Shown here one piece after another: positions 32,194 to 41,718 of a stretch of DNA of 64,000 nucleotides (position 1 is its first letter; every line of letters starts with the position of its first letter). This stretch comes from Sediminibacterium sp. KACHI17 (lineage in GTDB: Bacteria; Bacteroidota; Bacteroidia; Chitinophagales; Chitinophagaceae), in assembly GCF_040362915.1 (NCBI RefSeq), contig NZ_AP029612.1, positions 310,001 to 374,000 of the forward strand, given 5' to 3'. Position numbers and translations under genes: made by a program. The notes below the pieces were generated by a model that saw only the letters and a program-made list of their open reading frames with translations, made no database searches and was not told where the DNA came from.

Positions 32194-35100
32194 ATGCAGT
32201 TTACCCGTATTAATAATCTGGTGGGTTGGGTAGTATGTTTTATTGCCTGTACCGTTTATATTTTAACCGCAGAAGCTGGTGGCAGCTTGTGGGATTGCGG
32301 TGAATTTGTGAGCAGTTGTTTTCGACTGCAGATTCCGCACCCTCCCGGCGCTCCGCTGTTTGTAATATTGGGTCGCATATTTATCATCGTTTTTGGCGAT
32401 AACCCCATGGCTGCTGCAAAAGCAGTGAATGTCATGAGTGCCTTGGCCAGTGGTTTTACCATTTTATTCTTGTTTTGGACCATTACCCATTTTGCACGCA
32501 GAATCATCAATGTTAAAACTACTGATACCATTCATGGCGGTCAACTCTGGAGTATCATGGGTGCAGGTGTTGTAGGTGCACTGGCTTATACTTTCAGTGA
32601 TTCATTTTGGTATAGTGCTGTAGAAGGTGAAGTATATGCATTGTCTTCTTTCTTCACTGCCATTGTATTCTGGGCCATCCTTAAATGGGAGAACCATGCA
32701 GATGAACCTGGCGCCGATCGTTGGATCGTCTTCATATTCTTTATGATGGGATTATCCATTGGTGTACACTTACTAAACCTATTGACCATTCCAGCGATCG
32801 TCATGGTTTATTATTTCCGTAAGCGTGAAAATTTCAAATATGAATTGTTGCGTAAATGGTTCTTACGTTTGGTAGCAATAGGCGGTGTATTGGCATTTAT
32901 CGGTGCACTCGTTGCAGCTAAAGGAGAAGTATCGGAAAGAAATCCGTCTATGGACAGCACACTCGCGGGATTGATGATCCTGGGTACAGCTGCAGCCATT
33001 GGACTTTTATTCTTGGTAGAAGGATTGAATAAACAAAAGAAAACCATTTATGGCGGCATCTATATTTTCTTTGTATTGGCATGTGTGATCACAGGTGCAG
33101 TACAGGTAGGTGTTATCCAATATACAGTGAAGTTTGCAGGTACTTTTGATCGTTGGTTTGTCAACGGTTTCGGATTGCCCTTCTTCTCAGGATTTGCATT
33201 TTTCTTTTTGTTATTGGCAGCATTGATCTGGTACGGATTAAAATATGCTGCTCGTAAAAACTGGGCTTACTTACGTTTGGGATTATGGTGTATCACATTT
33301 ATGCTGATCGGTTACAGTACTTACGTAACAACCATGATCCGTAGTAATGCCAATCCATCGGTAGACATGTATAATGTAGATAATCCGATCAGCTTAGTAG
33401 GTTATCTGGGTCGTGAGCAGTATGGAGATTTTCCATTGTTGTATGGACAGAAATTTACTGCTCGTCCGATCGATCTTAAGTCTACCGGCATGCGCTATCA
33501 AAAAGCAAGAGATAAATACATTGAGTTGGGTGAAGACCGTAGATATGTATTTGCTGCAGAAGATAAAATGGTTTTCCCGCGTGTTTGGGATCTGAATAAT
33601 GATCAGAATCATCAGGACTACTATGCATTTTATTTAGGGATCAACAGAATGAATGACGGTAGCTGGGAACGTGAACCAACACAGGCTGATAATGTCAAAT
33701 TTTTCTTTGGCTATCAGATCAACTGGATGTATTTCCGCTACTTTATGTGGAATTTCTCAGGTAAACAAAATGATAACCAAGGTTTGTTCACCGGCAATGT
33801 TCGTGATGGTAACTGGATCACCGGTATCTCTTTCATTGATAAAGCTATCTATGGTGATCAGAGTCTGATGCCTGATTCTTTAAAGAATAACAAAGCCAAT
33901 AATAAACTTTTTGCGCTTCCGTTGATCCTGGGATTATTAGGTCTGTTTTACCATTACAAGAAGCGTGGGGATGATTTCGGTGTGAACTTCCTGATGTTCT
34001 TCTTCACAGGTTTTGCGATCGTACTATACCTCAATCAACCAGGATACCAGCCTCGTGAGCGTGATTATGCTTATGTAGGAAGTTTTTATGCGTTTGCAGT
34101 ATGGATCGGATTGGGCGTACTGAAAGTAGGAGATTGGTTAAGCAAGGCTGTGAAGCAAGCCAGCCTCAGTGCTATGCTTGCAACGGTCATTTGCTTACTC
34201 GCAGTTCCTGTTCTAATGGCACAACAAGAATGGGATGATCATGACAGAAGTAAAAAAACAGTAGCGCCGGATATGGCCCGCGACTATCTTGAAAGCTGTG
34301 CACCTAATGCGATTTTATTTACGTTCGGTGATAACGATACTTACCCGCTTTGGTATGCGCAGGAAGTGGAAGGTGTGAGAAGAGATGTGAGAGTCATCAA
34401 CTACAGCTTATTGGGAATCGATTGGTACATCAATCAGCTGCGATACAAAGTGAATGAAAGCGCTCCAATAGATGTGATATGGACAGCAGAGCAAATCGAA
34501 GGAGGAAAGCGTGATTATATCGAATACAGACCTGATCCGAATATTCCGGAGAATCGTTATTATGATCTGTACGATCTCATGAAGAATTACGTAGGAGCGG
34601 ATAATGCAGACAATAACTATAGCTATCCGGTAAAAAAAGTATCTCTGCCAGTAAGTCGTGAAGATGTTATTAAAAACGGAACTGCGAATGCTACTGACAG
34701 CATCGTTAATGAACTTCGTTTTGAGATCGGTAGAAATACCCTGATGAAGAATGATCTGGCAGTATTGAATATCATTGCCGCTAATAAATGGCAGCGTCCG
34801 ATTTATTTCACTTCACCATCTCTTGAGAATATCGGATTCGAAACATTTCTTCGTAGAGATGGCTTGACCTACAGATTGGTTCCTGTTGAGAATGATCGCG
34901 TGAATACGGATTATATGCTCGATAAAGTGACCAATAAGTTCAAGTTTGGTAGTGCCAATGTACCGGGCGTTTACTTTGATGAAGAAAATCGTCGTCAATT
35001 GAATAGTTTGCGTTCTGCTTATGCGGATCTGGCACTGGATCTGGCTAGTAAGAATCGTAAGGATGAAGCGAAAAAAGTATTGAACCAGATCGATAAAATG

Positions 35101-35421
35101 ATGCTGGATGAAAATATGCCTTACGGTATGGCGAGCAGAGGAAACCTGCACAATAGAAATTCATTATTATTCCTGGAAGCATGTTATTTAGCAGGCGATA
35201 GTACGCTGGCCAATAAAGTGGCAAATTCTGTTAAAAAAGACCTCGAGCAGCAAATAAAATTCTATAATTCGCTGACAGGTCGCAAAGCTGAATTAATGGA
35301 GCCGGAAAAACGCGGATCTGAGAATTATCTTCAGGCGATCTCGCAAATGCAAACCATGTATAACCCACGATTACAAATTCCGGGTAAAATGATGGCTGCT
35401 GATTCTGCCGCTCAGAAATAG
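32194..35421 (+). CDS. DUF2723 family large membrane protein
   Basis: A 1075-residue protein. The N-terminal half has many membrane spans and the DUF2723 signature: AGGSLWDCGEFVSSCFRLQIPHPPGAPLF near residues 30-55, then DSFWYSAVEGEVYALSSFF. This resembles the acidic loop of GT-C type glycosyltransferases such as protein O-mannosyltransferases. The C-terminal half is largely extracytoplasmic, with FTFGDNDTYPLWYAQEVEGVRRDVRVINYSLL. The family is conserved in Bacteroidota and is thought to glycosylate envelope substrates, but the enzymatic role here is inference. It is monocistronic, with its own terminator. Confidence 0.87.
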   Translation: MQFTRINNLVGWVVCFIACTVYILTAEAGGSLWDCGEFVSSCFRLQIPHPPGAPLFVILGRIFIIVFGDNPMAAAKAVNVMSALASGFTILFLFWTITHFARRIINVKTTDTIHGGQLWSIMGAGVVGALAYTFSDSFWYSAVEGEVYALSSFFTAIVFWAILKWENHADEPGADRWIVFIFFMMGLSIGVHLLNLLTIPAIVMVYYFRKRENFKYELLRKWFLRLVAIGGVLAFIGALVAAKGEVSERNPSMDSTLAGLMILGTAAAIGLLFLVEGLNKQKKTIYGGIYIFFVLACVITGAVQVGVIQYTVKFAGTFDRWFVNGFGLPFFSGFAFFFLLLAALIWYGLKYAARKNWAYLRLGLWCITFMLIGYSTYVTTMIRSNANPSVDMYNVDNPISLVGYLGREQYGDFPLLYGQKFTARPIDLKSTGMRYQKARDKYIELGEDRRYVFAAEDKMVFPRVWDLNNDQNHQDYYAFYLGINRMNDGSWEREPTQADNVKFFFGYQINWMYFRYFMWNFSGKQNDNQGLFTGNVRDGNWITGISFIDKAIYGDQSLMPDSLKNNKANNKLFALPLILGLLGLFYHYKKRGDDFGVNFLMFFFTGFAIVLYLNQPGYQPRERDYAYVGSFYAFAVWIGLGVLKVGDWLSKAVKQASLSAMLATVICLLAVPVLMAQQEWDDHDRSKKTVAPDMARDYLESCAPNAILFTFGDNDTYPLWYAQEVEGVRRDVRVINYSLLGIDWYINQLRYKVNESAPIDVIWTAEQIEGGKRDYIEYRPDPNIPENRYYDLYDLMKNYVGADNADNNYSYPVKKVSLPVSREDVIKNGTANATDSIVNELRFEIGRNTLMKNDLAVLNIIAANKWQRPIYFTSPSLENIGFETFLRRDGLTYRLVPVENDRVNTDYMLDKVTNKFKFGSANVPGVYFDEENRRQLNSLRSAYADLALDLASKNRKDEAKKVLNQIDKMMLDENMPYGMASRGNLHNRNSLLFLEACYLAGDSTLANKVANSVKKDLEQQIKFYNSLTGRKAELMEPEKRGSENYLQAISQMQTMYNPRLQIPGKMMAADSAAQK

Positions 35422-35437
35422 TATAAAAAATTCCAAT

Positions 35438-35468
35438 AAAAAGGCCCTCAATTTAGAGGGCTTTTTTT
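35438..35468 (+). terminator. Terminator after the DUF2723 gene
   Basis: GCCCTC at 35444-35449 pairs with GAGGGC at 35456-35461 across a 6-base loop, flanked by five A's and followed by seven T's. Confidence 0.88.
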
Positions 35469-35594
35469 ATGCGCTGATTGTGGATATATCATTTCAAATC
35501 ATCTTCCCCAAGCTTTTACTGGCCGCCAAAGCAACCATTTCTTTTACGTATCTCGCAAACCATCCTGTTGCTTTGCTTGTTAAATTGCAGTAAC

Positions 35595-36692
35595 ATGTTA
35601 GGACACCGATTCATACATTTCGATCCCAATGAGAATGGGCAAACCAAGTTTGAACAGTTGTTGAATCTTTTCATGCAATTGCTCACCTATACCAATGGGG
35701 ATGCTTCAGAAGCCCTGCAATGGCTTAATGAACTCGATAAGCAATATAAACTTACCGATAACGAATACGGCATGGGGGATTTCATCGAAGATCTGAAACA
35801 GAATGGATATCTATCAGAGGATCCGGCCAGTGGCAGTTTTTCTATCACTGCTAAATCTGAGCAAACCATTCGTAAGAAAAGTCTGGAAGAGATCTTTGGT
35901 AAACTGAAAAAGAGCCGACAAGGGAATCATCAAACCTTTAAGCCGGGCCAGGGAGACGAGATCAATCCGGATACACGTCCTTTTCAGTTTGGGGATATGC
36001 TTGAGCAAATAGATTTTACGGAAAGCATACGCAATGCACAGATCAATAGGGGAGTTGAAAGTTTCTCCATGCAGGAAGAAGATCTGCAGATCAGAGAGAG
36101 TGATTTTAAAACACAGACATCAACCGTTCTCATGATCGATATTTCTCATTCCATGATCTTATACGGAGAAGATCGCATCACGCCTGCTAAAAAAGTAGCA
36201 ATGGCATTGAGTGAGCTGATCACAACAAAGTATCCAAAAGACACATTGGATATTGTTGTATTTGGAAATGATGCATGGAGTATCGAGATCAAGGATCTGC
36301 CTTATTTACAAGTTGGTCCGTATCATACCAATACTGTTGCCGGTTTAGAGTTGGCAATGGATCTTTTACGCAGACGTAAGAATCCGAACAAACAAATATT
36401 CATGATCACAGACGGGAAACCTACCTGTTTAAAGATCGGAGGGAAATATTACAAGAATAGTTTTGGGTTAGACAGAAAAGTAGTGAACAGATGTATCAAT
36501 CTAGCAGCACAATGTAAAAAGCTAAAGATCCCGATCACAACATTTATGATCGCTTCGGATCCTTATCTGCAAAGTTTTGTACAAGAATTCACTGAAATGA
36601 ATAATGGGAAAGCATTTTTTGCAAGCCTGGATAAATTAGGGGCATTTATTTTTAAAGATTTTGAAAGTGGCAAAAGAAGAACCGTATACTAA
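35595..36692 (+). CDS. VWA-domain protein, partner of MoxR-type ATPase
   Basis: A 365-residue protein from the ATG at 35595; the longer frame adds a doubtful 39-residue extension across the preceding terminator region. The N-terminal ~150 residues are helical. The C-terminal half is a von Willebrand A domain with the metal-site motif D182-x-S184-x-S186 (MIDISHSMI) and a second motif MITDGKP. A probable chelatase-like or metal-insertion/chaperone partner gene follows 103 bases downstream on the same strand. The pair is a recurrent MoxR-VWA module, but its substrate is not known. Confidence 0.85.
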   Translation: MLGHRFIHFDPNENGQTKFEQLLNLFMQLLTYTNGDASEALQWLNELDKQYKLTDNEYGMGDFIEDLKQNGYLSEDPASGSFSITAKSEQTIRKKSLEEIFGKLKKSRQGNHQTFKPGQGDEINPDTRPFQFGDMLEQIDFTESIRNAQINRGVESFSMQEEDLQIRESDFKTQTSTVLMIDISHSMILYGEDRITPAKKVAMALSELITTKYPKDTLDIVVFGNDAWSIEIKDLPYLQVGPYHTNTVAGLELAMDLLRRRKNPNKQIFMITDGKPTCLKIGGKYYKNSFGLDRKVVNRCINLAAQCKKLKIPITTFMIASDPYLQSFVQEFTEMNNGKAFFASLDKLGAFIFKDFESGKRRTVY

Positions 36693-36795
36693 GGTGTTCT
36701 GATGAATGACTTTATTTCACTGTCATACACTTAAAAAAAAGATCTTGAAATATCGAATCCTCAAATGAAAAATTAATCAGTAAGAAAAAGATAGA

Positions 36796-38334
36796 ATGAA
36801 GATTCAGCACATCAACACATTAGGCGAATTAAAAAAAAGTGGATATCAATCACGTTCCGTAAAAGATGAGGTCAGAGCAAATCTGATCCGTTCTATTCAA
36901 TCGAAAGAGAATCCTTTTGCCGGAATCATTGGATATGAGGATACTGTGATCCCTGATACAGAACGAGCTATCTTAAGCAGACACAATATGCTTTTCCTTG
37001 GATTGAGAGGTCAGGCTAAAACAAGGATGGCCAGACAAATGGTAGACCTGTTGGATGAATATATTCCGATCGTAGCAGGCTCTGAGGTGAATGATGATCC
37101 TTTACAGCCCATGAGTAAGTTTGCGCGTGATCTGATAGCAGAACATGGAGATGATACGCCCATCAAATGGATGCATCGCAGTGAACGATATGGCGAAAAG
37201 TTAGCAACGCCTGATGTGAGTGTAGCGGATCTGATCGGAGATATCGATCCCATCAAAGCCGCCAATTTAAAATTGAGCTTTGCTGATGAGAAAGTCATTC
37301 ACTATGGTATTATTCCAAGAAGCAACAGAGGTATTTTTGTGATCAATGAATTGCCGGATCTGCAGGCAAGAATTCAGGTAGCATTATTCAATATTTTGCA
37401 GGAAGGAGATATTCAGATCAGAGGGTTCAAGTTGCGGATGCCTTTGGATATTTTATTCATCTTCACTGCGAATCCGGAAGATTATACCAATCGGGGCAGT
37501 ATTGTAACACCTTTAAAAGATCGTATCCAAAGTCAGATCTTAACGCACTATCCAAAGACCATTGAAAATTCGTTGGCCATCACCGAACAGGAGGCGAACA
37601 TATCTGCAGATCAATCATCAAAAGTTGAGGTCAGTGATTTAGTGAAGCGGTTAATAGAGCAAGTTGCTTTTGAGGCGCGCAACAATGAATATGTAGATAA
37701 AAAAAGTGGCGTGAGCGCACGTTTAACGATTGCTGCGTATGAAAATGCAGTCAGCAGTGCAGAACGAAGAGCTTTGATCCATCAAGAAAAACAAACACAA
37801 ATATGGATCAGTGACTTGAGTGGGATCATTCCCGCGATCACCGGAAAGATCGAGTTGGTATATGAAGGAGAGCAGGAGGGGCCTTATCAGGTTGCTTTGA
37901 ATCTGGTAGATAAAGCGATCCGCTCTCAGTTCGTTCAATATTTCCCTAATCCTGATCAAGTCAAGAAAAAAAGAAGTACGGGTAAAAAATCAGTGGAAGA
38001 AAAAGAACCGGAGAACCCGTATAGGTCGATCATTCGTTGGTTTGATGGAGGGAATCATGTAGACCTCTTAACTGATATGAAAGATGAAGCACGCATTCAA
38101 GCCTTGTATCAGGTGGATGGACTGTATGCTTTTGTGAAAAAACATTTTCCTCAGGCCAATGAAAAACAAAATGCATTATTGATGGAGTTTGTTTTACATG
38201 GATTGGCTGCTTATTCACTCATCAGCAAGAAAACCATTGAAGGTCGTATTGAGTTCAAAGATCTCATCGGTAGTATGATGAATCTAGGAGAAATGAATTT
38301 TGATAGTACAGATGAGGATGAAGACTATAACTGA
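36796..38334 (+). CDS. MoxR/magnesium-chelatase-like AAA+ ATPase
   Basis: A 512-residue AAA+ protein. Walker A is GLRGQAKT at residues 69-76, and Walker B and sensor regions are GIFVINELPDL and FIFTANPEDYTNRG. The insert GDIQIRGFKLRMPLDILF is typical of the ChlI/MoxR clade. The C-terminal ~200 residues are helical, ending in an acidic tail (DSTDEDEDYN). Automatic annotation often calls it 'magnesium chelatase', but no chlorophyll or cobalamin gene is here, so a protein-remodelling role with the upstream VWA protein is more likely. Confidence 0.87.
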   Translation: MKIQHINTLGELKKSGYQSRSVKDEVRANLIRSIQSKENPFAGIIGYEDTVIPDTERAILSRHNMLFLGLRGQAKTRMARQMVDLLDEYIPIVAGSEVNDDPLQPMSKFARDLIAEHGDDTPIKWMHRSERYGEKLATPDVSVADLIGDIDPIKAANLKLSFADEKVIHYGIIPRSNRGIFVINELPDLQARIQVALFNILQEGDIQIRGFKLRMPLDILFIFTANPEDYTNRGSIVTPLKDRIQSQILTHYPKTIENSLAITEQEANISADQSSKVEVSDLVKRLIEQVAFEARNNEYVDKKSGVSARLTIAAYENAVSSAERRALIHQEKQTQIWISDLSGIIPAITGKIELVYEGEQEGPYQVALNLVDKAIRSQFVQYFPNPDQVKKKRSTGKKSVEEKEPENPYRSIIRWFDGGNHVDLLTDMKDEARIQALYQVDGLYAFVKKHFPQANEKQNALLMEFVLHGLAAYSLISKKTIEGRIEFKDLIGSMMNLGEMNFDSTDEDEDYN

Positions 38335-38361
38335 TCCTACTCCTGACTTGAGTAGTTAGTT

Positions 38362-38405
38362 GTATCTATTCTCTGCAAGTTGATCACATTGCAGAGAATA
38401 GATAC
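38362..38405. terminator. 17-bp hairpin between convergent genes
   Basis: Arms 38362-38378 and 38389-38405 pair perfectly over 17 bp around a 10-base loop. There is no long T-run, so strength as a terminator is uncertain. Confidence 0.65.
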
Positions 38406-38410
38406 GATTA

Positions 38411-38902
38411 TTAGAACTTGAATCCAAAAGAGATACCGCCATAAAAGGGGAAAACGCCTGCTCCGGTGATCAATGGAGACACAAATACCCTGCCTGTAAA
38501 TCCATTTTTCTCAGGTTGATATCTGTATCCAAAATTGAGGTAGCCAAAAACAGTAGACGAATTGTTCTCAAAGAAATCTTCGCCATCTGTAATGGTAATG
38601 GCACTTGCGCCTGCTCCAAGTTCAAGATAGTGGCCATTTCTTCCAGACAAATAATTGAGTCCGACCGGTATTGCAAATACCCCTGAAGTCAAAAAGCCAA
38701 TTCCACCAGCGCCCACACGAAATCCGAGCCCTTTTTGTCCTTTAAAACGTTGGTCATAGTTCAGGGAAAGAATTCCTGGTCCGCCTATTTCTCCATAAAT
38801 ACTTCTGGCAGCAGGTTGGGGTGAATCATTGTTGTCTCTCTGAGCGGTTACTGTAATATGAAAACTCACAACTAACGCTACTAAAAGAAAGATTTTTTTC
38901 AT
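38411..38902 (-). CDS. Small outer-membrane beta-barrel-like protein, unknown
   Basis: A 163-residue secreted protein from the ATG at 38902, which opens a signal peptide (KKIFLLVALVVSFHITVTAQ). The mature part alternates glycine and aromatic residues in short strands (YLELGAGASAITI, GYLNFGYRYQ, GRVFVSPLI) and ends GISFGFKF with terminal Phe, as expected of a small outer-membrane barrel. I do not recognise a named family. It is convergent with the ATPase gene and downstream of the cysteine desulfurase on the same strand. Confidence 0.72.
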   Translation of the reverse strand: MKKIFLLVALVVSFHITVTAQRDNNDSPQPAARSIYGEIGGPGILSLNYDQRFKGQKGLGFRVGAGGIGFLTSGVFAIPVGLNYLSGRNGHYLELGAGASAITITDGEDFFENNSSTVFGYLNFGYRYQPEKNGFTGRVFVSPLITGAGVFPFYGGISFGFKF

Positions 38903-38998
38903 GACTGGTTTATTTTGTTTCTTGATAGGCGAAAATAAACCAAGCATGAATAAGCGGAATGACCGCTCATCAACATCACATATTTATGTGTGAATCAA

Positions 38999-40126
38999 TT
39001 AGATCATTGCTTTGAGCTGATCTACGACACGGTCAATTTCTTCTTTGGTATTGTGTTTGGAGAAGGAGAAACGTACCGTTACCTGATTGGGGTTATTATT
39101 GATTGCTCTGATCACATGCGAACCCTGATCGGCTCCACTGGTACAAGCACTGCCACCACTGGCGCAAATATTATTGATGTCCAGATTGAAAAGAATCATC
39201 TCACTTTTTTCCGTTTTAGGGAAACTAACACTCAGCACTGTATACAAGGATCGTCCTAATGTATCGCCATTGAAAGCAACTCCTTTGATATACTTTTTCA
39301 ATTGCTCCATCATGTATACTTTCAGTCCTTTGATATAAGCACTGTCTTGCTCATAATTTACTGTTGCCAATTCCAATGCTTTTGCAAAGCCTACAATACC
39401 GTATAGGTTTTCTGTCCCTGCCCGCATATTTCTTTCCTGGCTACCTCCATGTACAAAAGGTTTGATCTTTACATTCTCGTTGATGTATAATAATCCAACC
39501 CCTTTTGGACCATGAAATTTATGACTGGCACCGGTTATAAAATGAACAGGTGTATTACGAAGATCAAAAGGGAAATGTCCGACAGTTTGTACCGTATCAC
39601 TATGGAATATAGCTCCGTATAGTTTACAAAGTTCTCCTACGGCATGGATGTCCATAATATTGCCAATTTCATTATTGGCATGCATGAGTGTAACCAGGCA
39701 CTTCTCTTCACTCTCCGCTAATAAACGTTCAAGATCTTCAAGATCGATATGTCCGTTAGGAAGCAATTTCACATAACTCAATGCAGCTTCCCCGGTATGG
39801 TATAGGAATTCAACAGTGTGAGTGGTTGCGTGGTGCTCGATCACGGATGAAATGATGTGCTTACATCCCAGATCACGAACGGCTGCTGTAATAGCGGTAT
39901 TACTACTCTCGGTTCCGCCACTGGTAAAGAATATTTCTGCCGGATGTGCATTCAGTATTTTGGCTACTGTTTTGCGTGCATTCTCAATCGCTAACCTGCT
40001 TTCCCTTCCATAACTATAAATAGAAGATGGATTACCAAACTGGTTGGTCAGATAAGGCATCATTGCCTCCAGAACAATGGGGTCAAGCGGAGTTGTGGCC
40101 GCATTATCGAGATATATCCTTTCCAT
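38999..40126 (-). CDS. Cysteine desulfurase (NifS/IscS family)
   Basis: A 375-residue PLP enzyme that removes sulfur from cysteine for Fe-S clusters or tRNA thiolation. Signature regions are YLDNAATTPLDP, FTSGGTESSN, the PLP lysine K203 in GASHKFHGPKG, and the persulfide loop ASGGSACTSG with C328. The loop type (SACTSG) is the IscS/NifS group rather than SufS. The gene stands alone, not in an isc or suf operon. A TACCTTTG box ends four bases before the ATG. Confidence 0.93.
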   Translation of the reverse strand: MERIYLDNAATTPLDPIVLEAMMPYLTNQFGNPSSIYSYGRESRLAIENARKTVAKILNAHPAEIFFTSGGTESSNTAITAAVRDLGCKHIISSVIEHHATTHTVEFLYHTGEAALSYVKLLPNGHIDLEDLERLLAESEEKCLVTLMHANNEIGNIMDIHAVGELCKLYGAIFHSDTVQTVGHFPFDLRNTPVHFITGASHKFHGPKGVGLLYINENVKIKPFVHGGSQERNMRAGTENLYGIVGFAKALELATVNYEQDSAYIKGLKVYMMEQLKKYIKGVAFNGDTLGRSLYTVLSVSFPKTEKSEMILFNLDINNICASGGSACTSGADQGSHVIRAINNNPNQVTVRFSFSKHNTKEEIDRVVDQLKAMI

Positions 40127-40130
40127 GGGG

Positions 40131-40138
40131 CAAAGGTA
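40131..40138 (-). promoter_or_regulatory. -7 box TACCTTTG four bases before the desulfurase ATG
   Basis: On the minus strand TACCTTTG, then CCCC, then the ATG at 40126. A full TAnnTTTG match; no clear -33 box is present. A large inverted repeat starts 22 bases upstream. Confidence 0.5.
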
Positions 40139-40160
40139 GGGAAAAGAATAGTCAAGATAA

Positions 40161-40246
40161 GTTGACAGATTTCAGTTGACAGTTGATAGTCTTGAAAGAT
40201 ATACCTGCTTTTCCTTTCTGTCAACTGTCAACTGAAATCTGTCAAC
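40161..40246. repeat. 26-bp perfect inverted repeat of GTTGACAG/TTTCAGTT words
   Basis: Arms 40161-40186 and 40221-40246 are perfect inverse copies with a 34-base loop. Each arm contains GTTGACAG twice in slightly varied form. It separates the phosphoglucosamine mutase from the cysteine desulfurase, both on the minus strand, and overlaps the desulfurase's upstream region. Confidence 0.85.
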
Positions 40247-40252
40247 TCAAAA

Positions 40253-41635
40253 TCACATTACCTCCTGAATATCTTTGATCAGTTTATTGGCAATATTAGC
40301 CGCAACAGTTTCGGAATTGCTTTCAGCGTAAATACGAATGATCGGCTCTGTATTGCTGGTACGGAGATGTACCCAATCGTTCTCAAATTCTATCTTTAAG
40401 CCATCTTCAGTATTGATAGGATGTTGTTTGTACTTCTTTTTGATGTGCTCAAATATTTTCTTGATATCAAACCCGGCAGTGAGCTCGATTTTATTTTTGC
40501 TCATGAAATAATCAGGATAGCTATTTCTCAACTGCTTCGCTGATTTCTTTTCCAATGCCATGTGTGATAAGAACAATGCGATACCGATCAGGGCATCACG
40601 ACCATAGTGCAAATCCGGAACAATGATACCGCCATTTCCTTCACCGCCGATCACAGCATTAACGGCTTTCATTTTATTCACAACATTTACTTCTCCTACA
40701 GCACTAGGCGTATAGGTGCCGCCATGTTTGATCGTAACATCTTTCAAAGCACGGGTTGAAGACATGTTGCTGACGGTATTTCCTTTTCTGTTTTTTAATA
40801 CATAATCAGCAACAGCAACCAGTGTGTATTCTTCTCCAAATAATGATCCATCTTCACATACAAAACATAAGCGATCTACATCTGGGTCTACGGCTATTCC
40901 AATGTCAGCTTTTTGCTTATTGACCTCATTGCATAATTCACGTAAGTGTTCTGGTAATGGTTCAGGGTTGTGTGCGAATTTACCATTCACTTCACCGTTA
41001 AGAACCGTAATGTCCTTAACACCTAAAGCTCTCAATAAAGCAGGCACAGCAATCGCGCCTGTACTGTTGATCGCATCTAATACGATTTTAAACTTAGCTT
41101 TTTTGATGGCAGCAATATCCACCAAAGGATATGCTAATACAGCATCAATATGTTGTTGAAGCGCCGTATCATTTACAGTATACGTTCCTAGTTTGTCAAC
41201 GGAGGCGAAGGTGAAATCATCTTTAGCAGCAATTTCTAATAAAGCAGCACCATCTTCTCCGCTAATGAATTCTCCTTTCTCATTCAATAATTTCAGGGCA
41301 TTCCATTCTTTAGGATTATGACTGGCAGTAAGTATAATACCACCGGCTGCTTTTTCAAAAACAACCGCCATTTCTACAGTAGGGGTGGTGCTGAGCCCAA
41401 GATCTACGACATCCAATCCAAGTGCATTCAAAGTGCTAATTACCAAGCGCTGTACCATTTCACCACTGATACGTCCATCACGACCAATCACCACCTTTTG
41501 ATTATTGCCTGCTCTTTTAGCAAGCCAGGTTCCATACGCTGCAGTAAAGCGAACCACATCCAAAGGACTTAATGTATCACCCGGTTTACCCCCGATCGTT
41601 CCTCTGATGCCTGAAATGCTCTTGATAAGTGCCAT
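40253..41635 (-). CDS. glmM: Phosphoglucosamine mutase
   Basis: A 460-residue phosphohexomutase, probably GlmM, converting glucosamine 6-phosphate to the 1-phosphate for peptidoglycan and LPS precursors. The phosphoserine is S105 in LTASHNPKEWN, the metal loop is DPDVDRLCF, the sugar loop is GGEGNGGII, and the phosphate loop is RTSNTEPIIRIY. The ATG at 41635 gives the normal start ALIKSISGIRGTIGG. An archaeal-type phosphomannomutase function cannot be excluded from motifs alone. Confidence 0.85.
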   Translation of the reverse strand: MALIKSISGIRGTIGGKPGDTLSPLDVVRFTAAYGTWLAKRAGNNQKVVIGRDGRISGEMVQRLVISTLNALGLDVVDLGLSTTPTVEMAVVFEKAAGGIILTASHNPKEWNALKLLNEKGEFISGEDGAALLEIAAKDDFTFASVDKLGTYTVNDTALQQHIDAVLAYPLVDIAAIKKAKFKIVLDAINSTGAIAVPALLRALGVKDITVLNGEVNGKFAHNPEPLPEHLRELCNEVNKQKADIGIAVDPDVDRLCFVCEDGSLFGEEYTLVAVADYVLKNRKGNTVSNMSSTRALKDVTIKHGGTYTPSAVGEVNVVNKMKAVNAVIGGEGNGGIIVPDLHYGRDALIGIALFLSHMALEKKSAKQLRNSYPDYFMSKNKIELTAGFDIKKIFEHIKKKYKQHPINTEDGLKIEFENDWVHLRTSNTEPIIRIYAESNSETVAANIANKLIKDIQEVM

Positions 41636-41657
41636 ATTGCCTGATATTTTGCGGCTG

Positions 41658-41700
41658 CAAACATAATTCAATTTTTGTAGCGCTGCTTCATGTAATTTTG
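41658..41700. promoter_or_regulatory. Divergent -7 boxes between glmM and a methyltransferase gene
   Basis: TATGTTTG on the minus strand (41665 to 41658) lies 22 bases from the glmM ATG. TAATTTTG on the plus strand (41693-41700) lies 18 bases from the methyltransferase ATG. Both are full TAnnTTTG matches, arranged back to back. Confidence 0.5.
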
Positions 41701-41718
41701 CGATATCAATGTGATTTT

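Noticed and set aside
36796-38334. Magnesium chelatase for chlorophyll synthesis
   Set aside because: The ATPase is MoxR-like and no tetrapyrrole genes are nearby; the label would come from the ChlI-like domain only.
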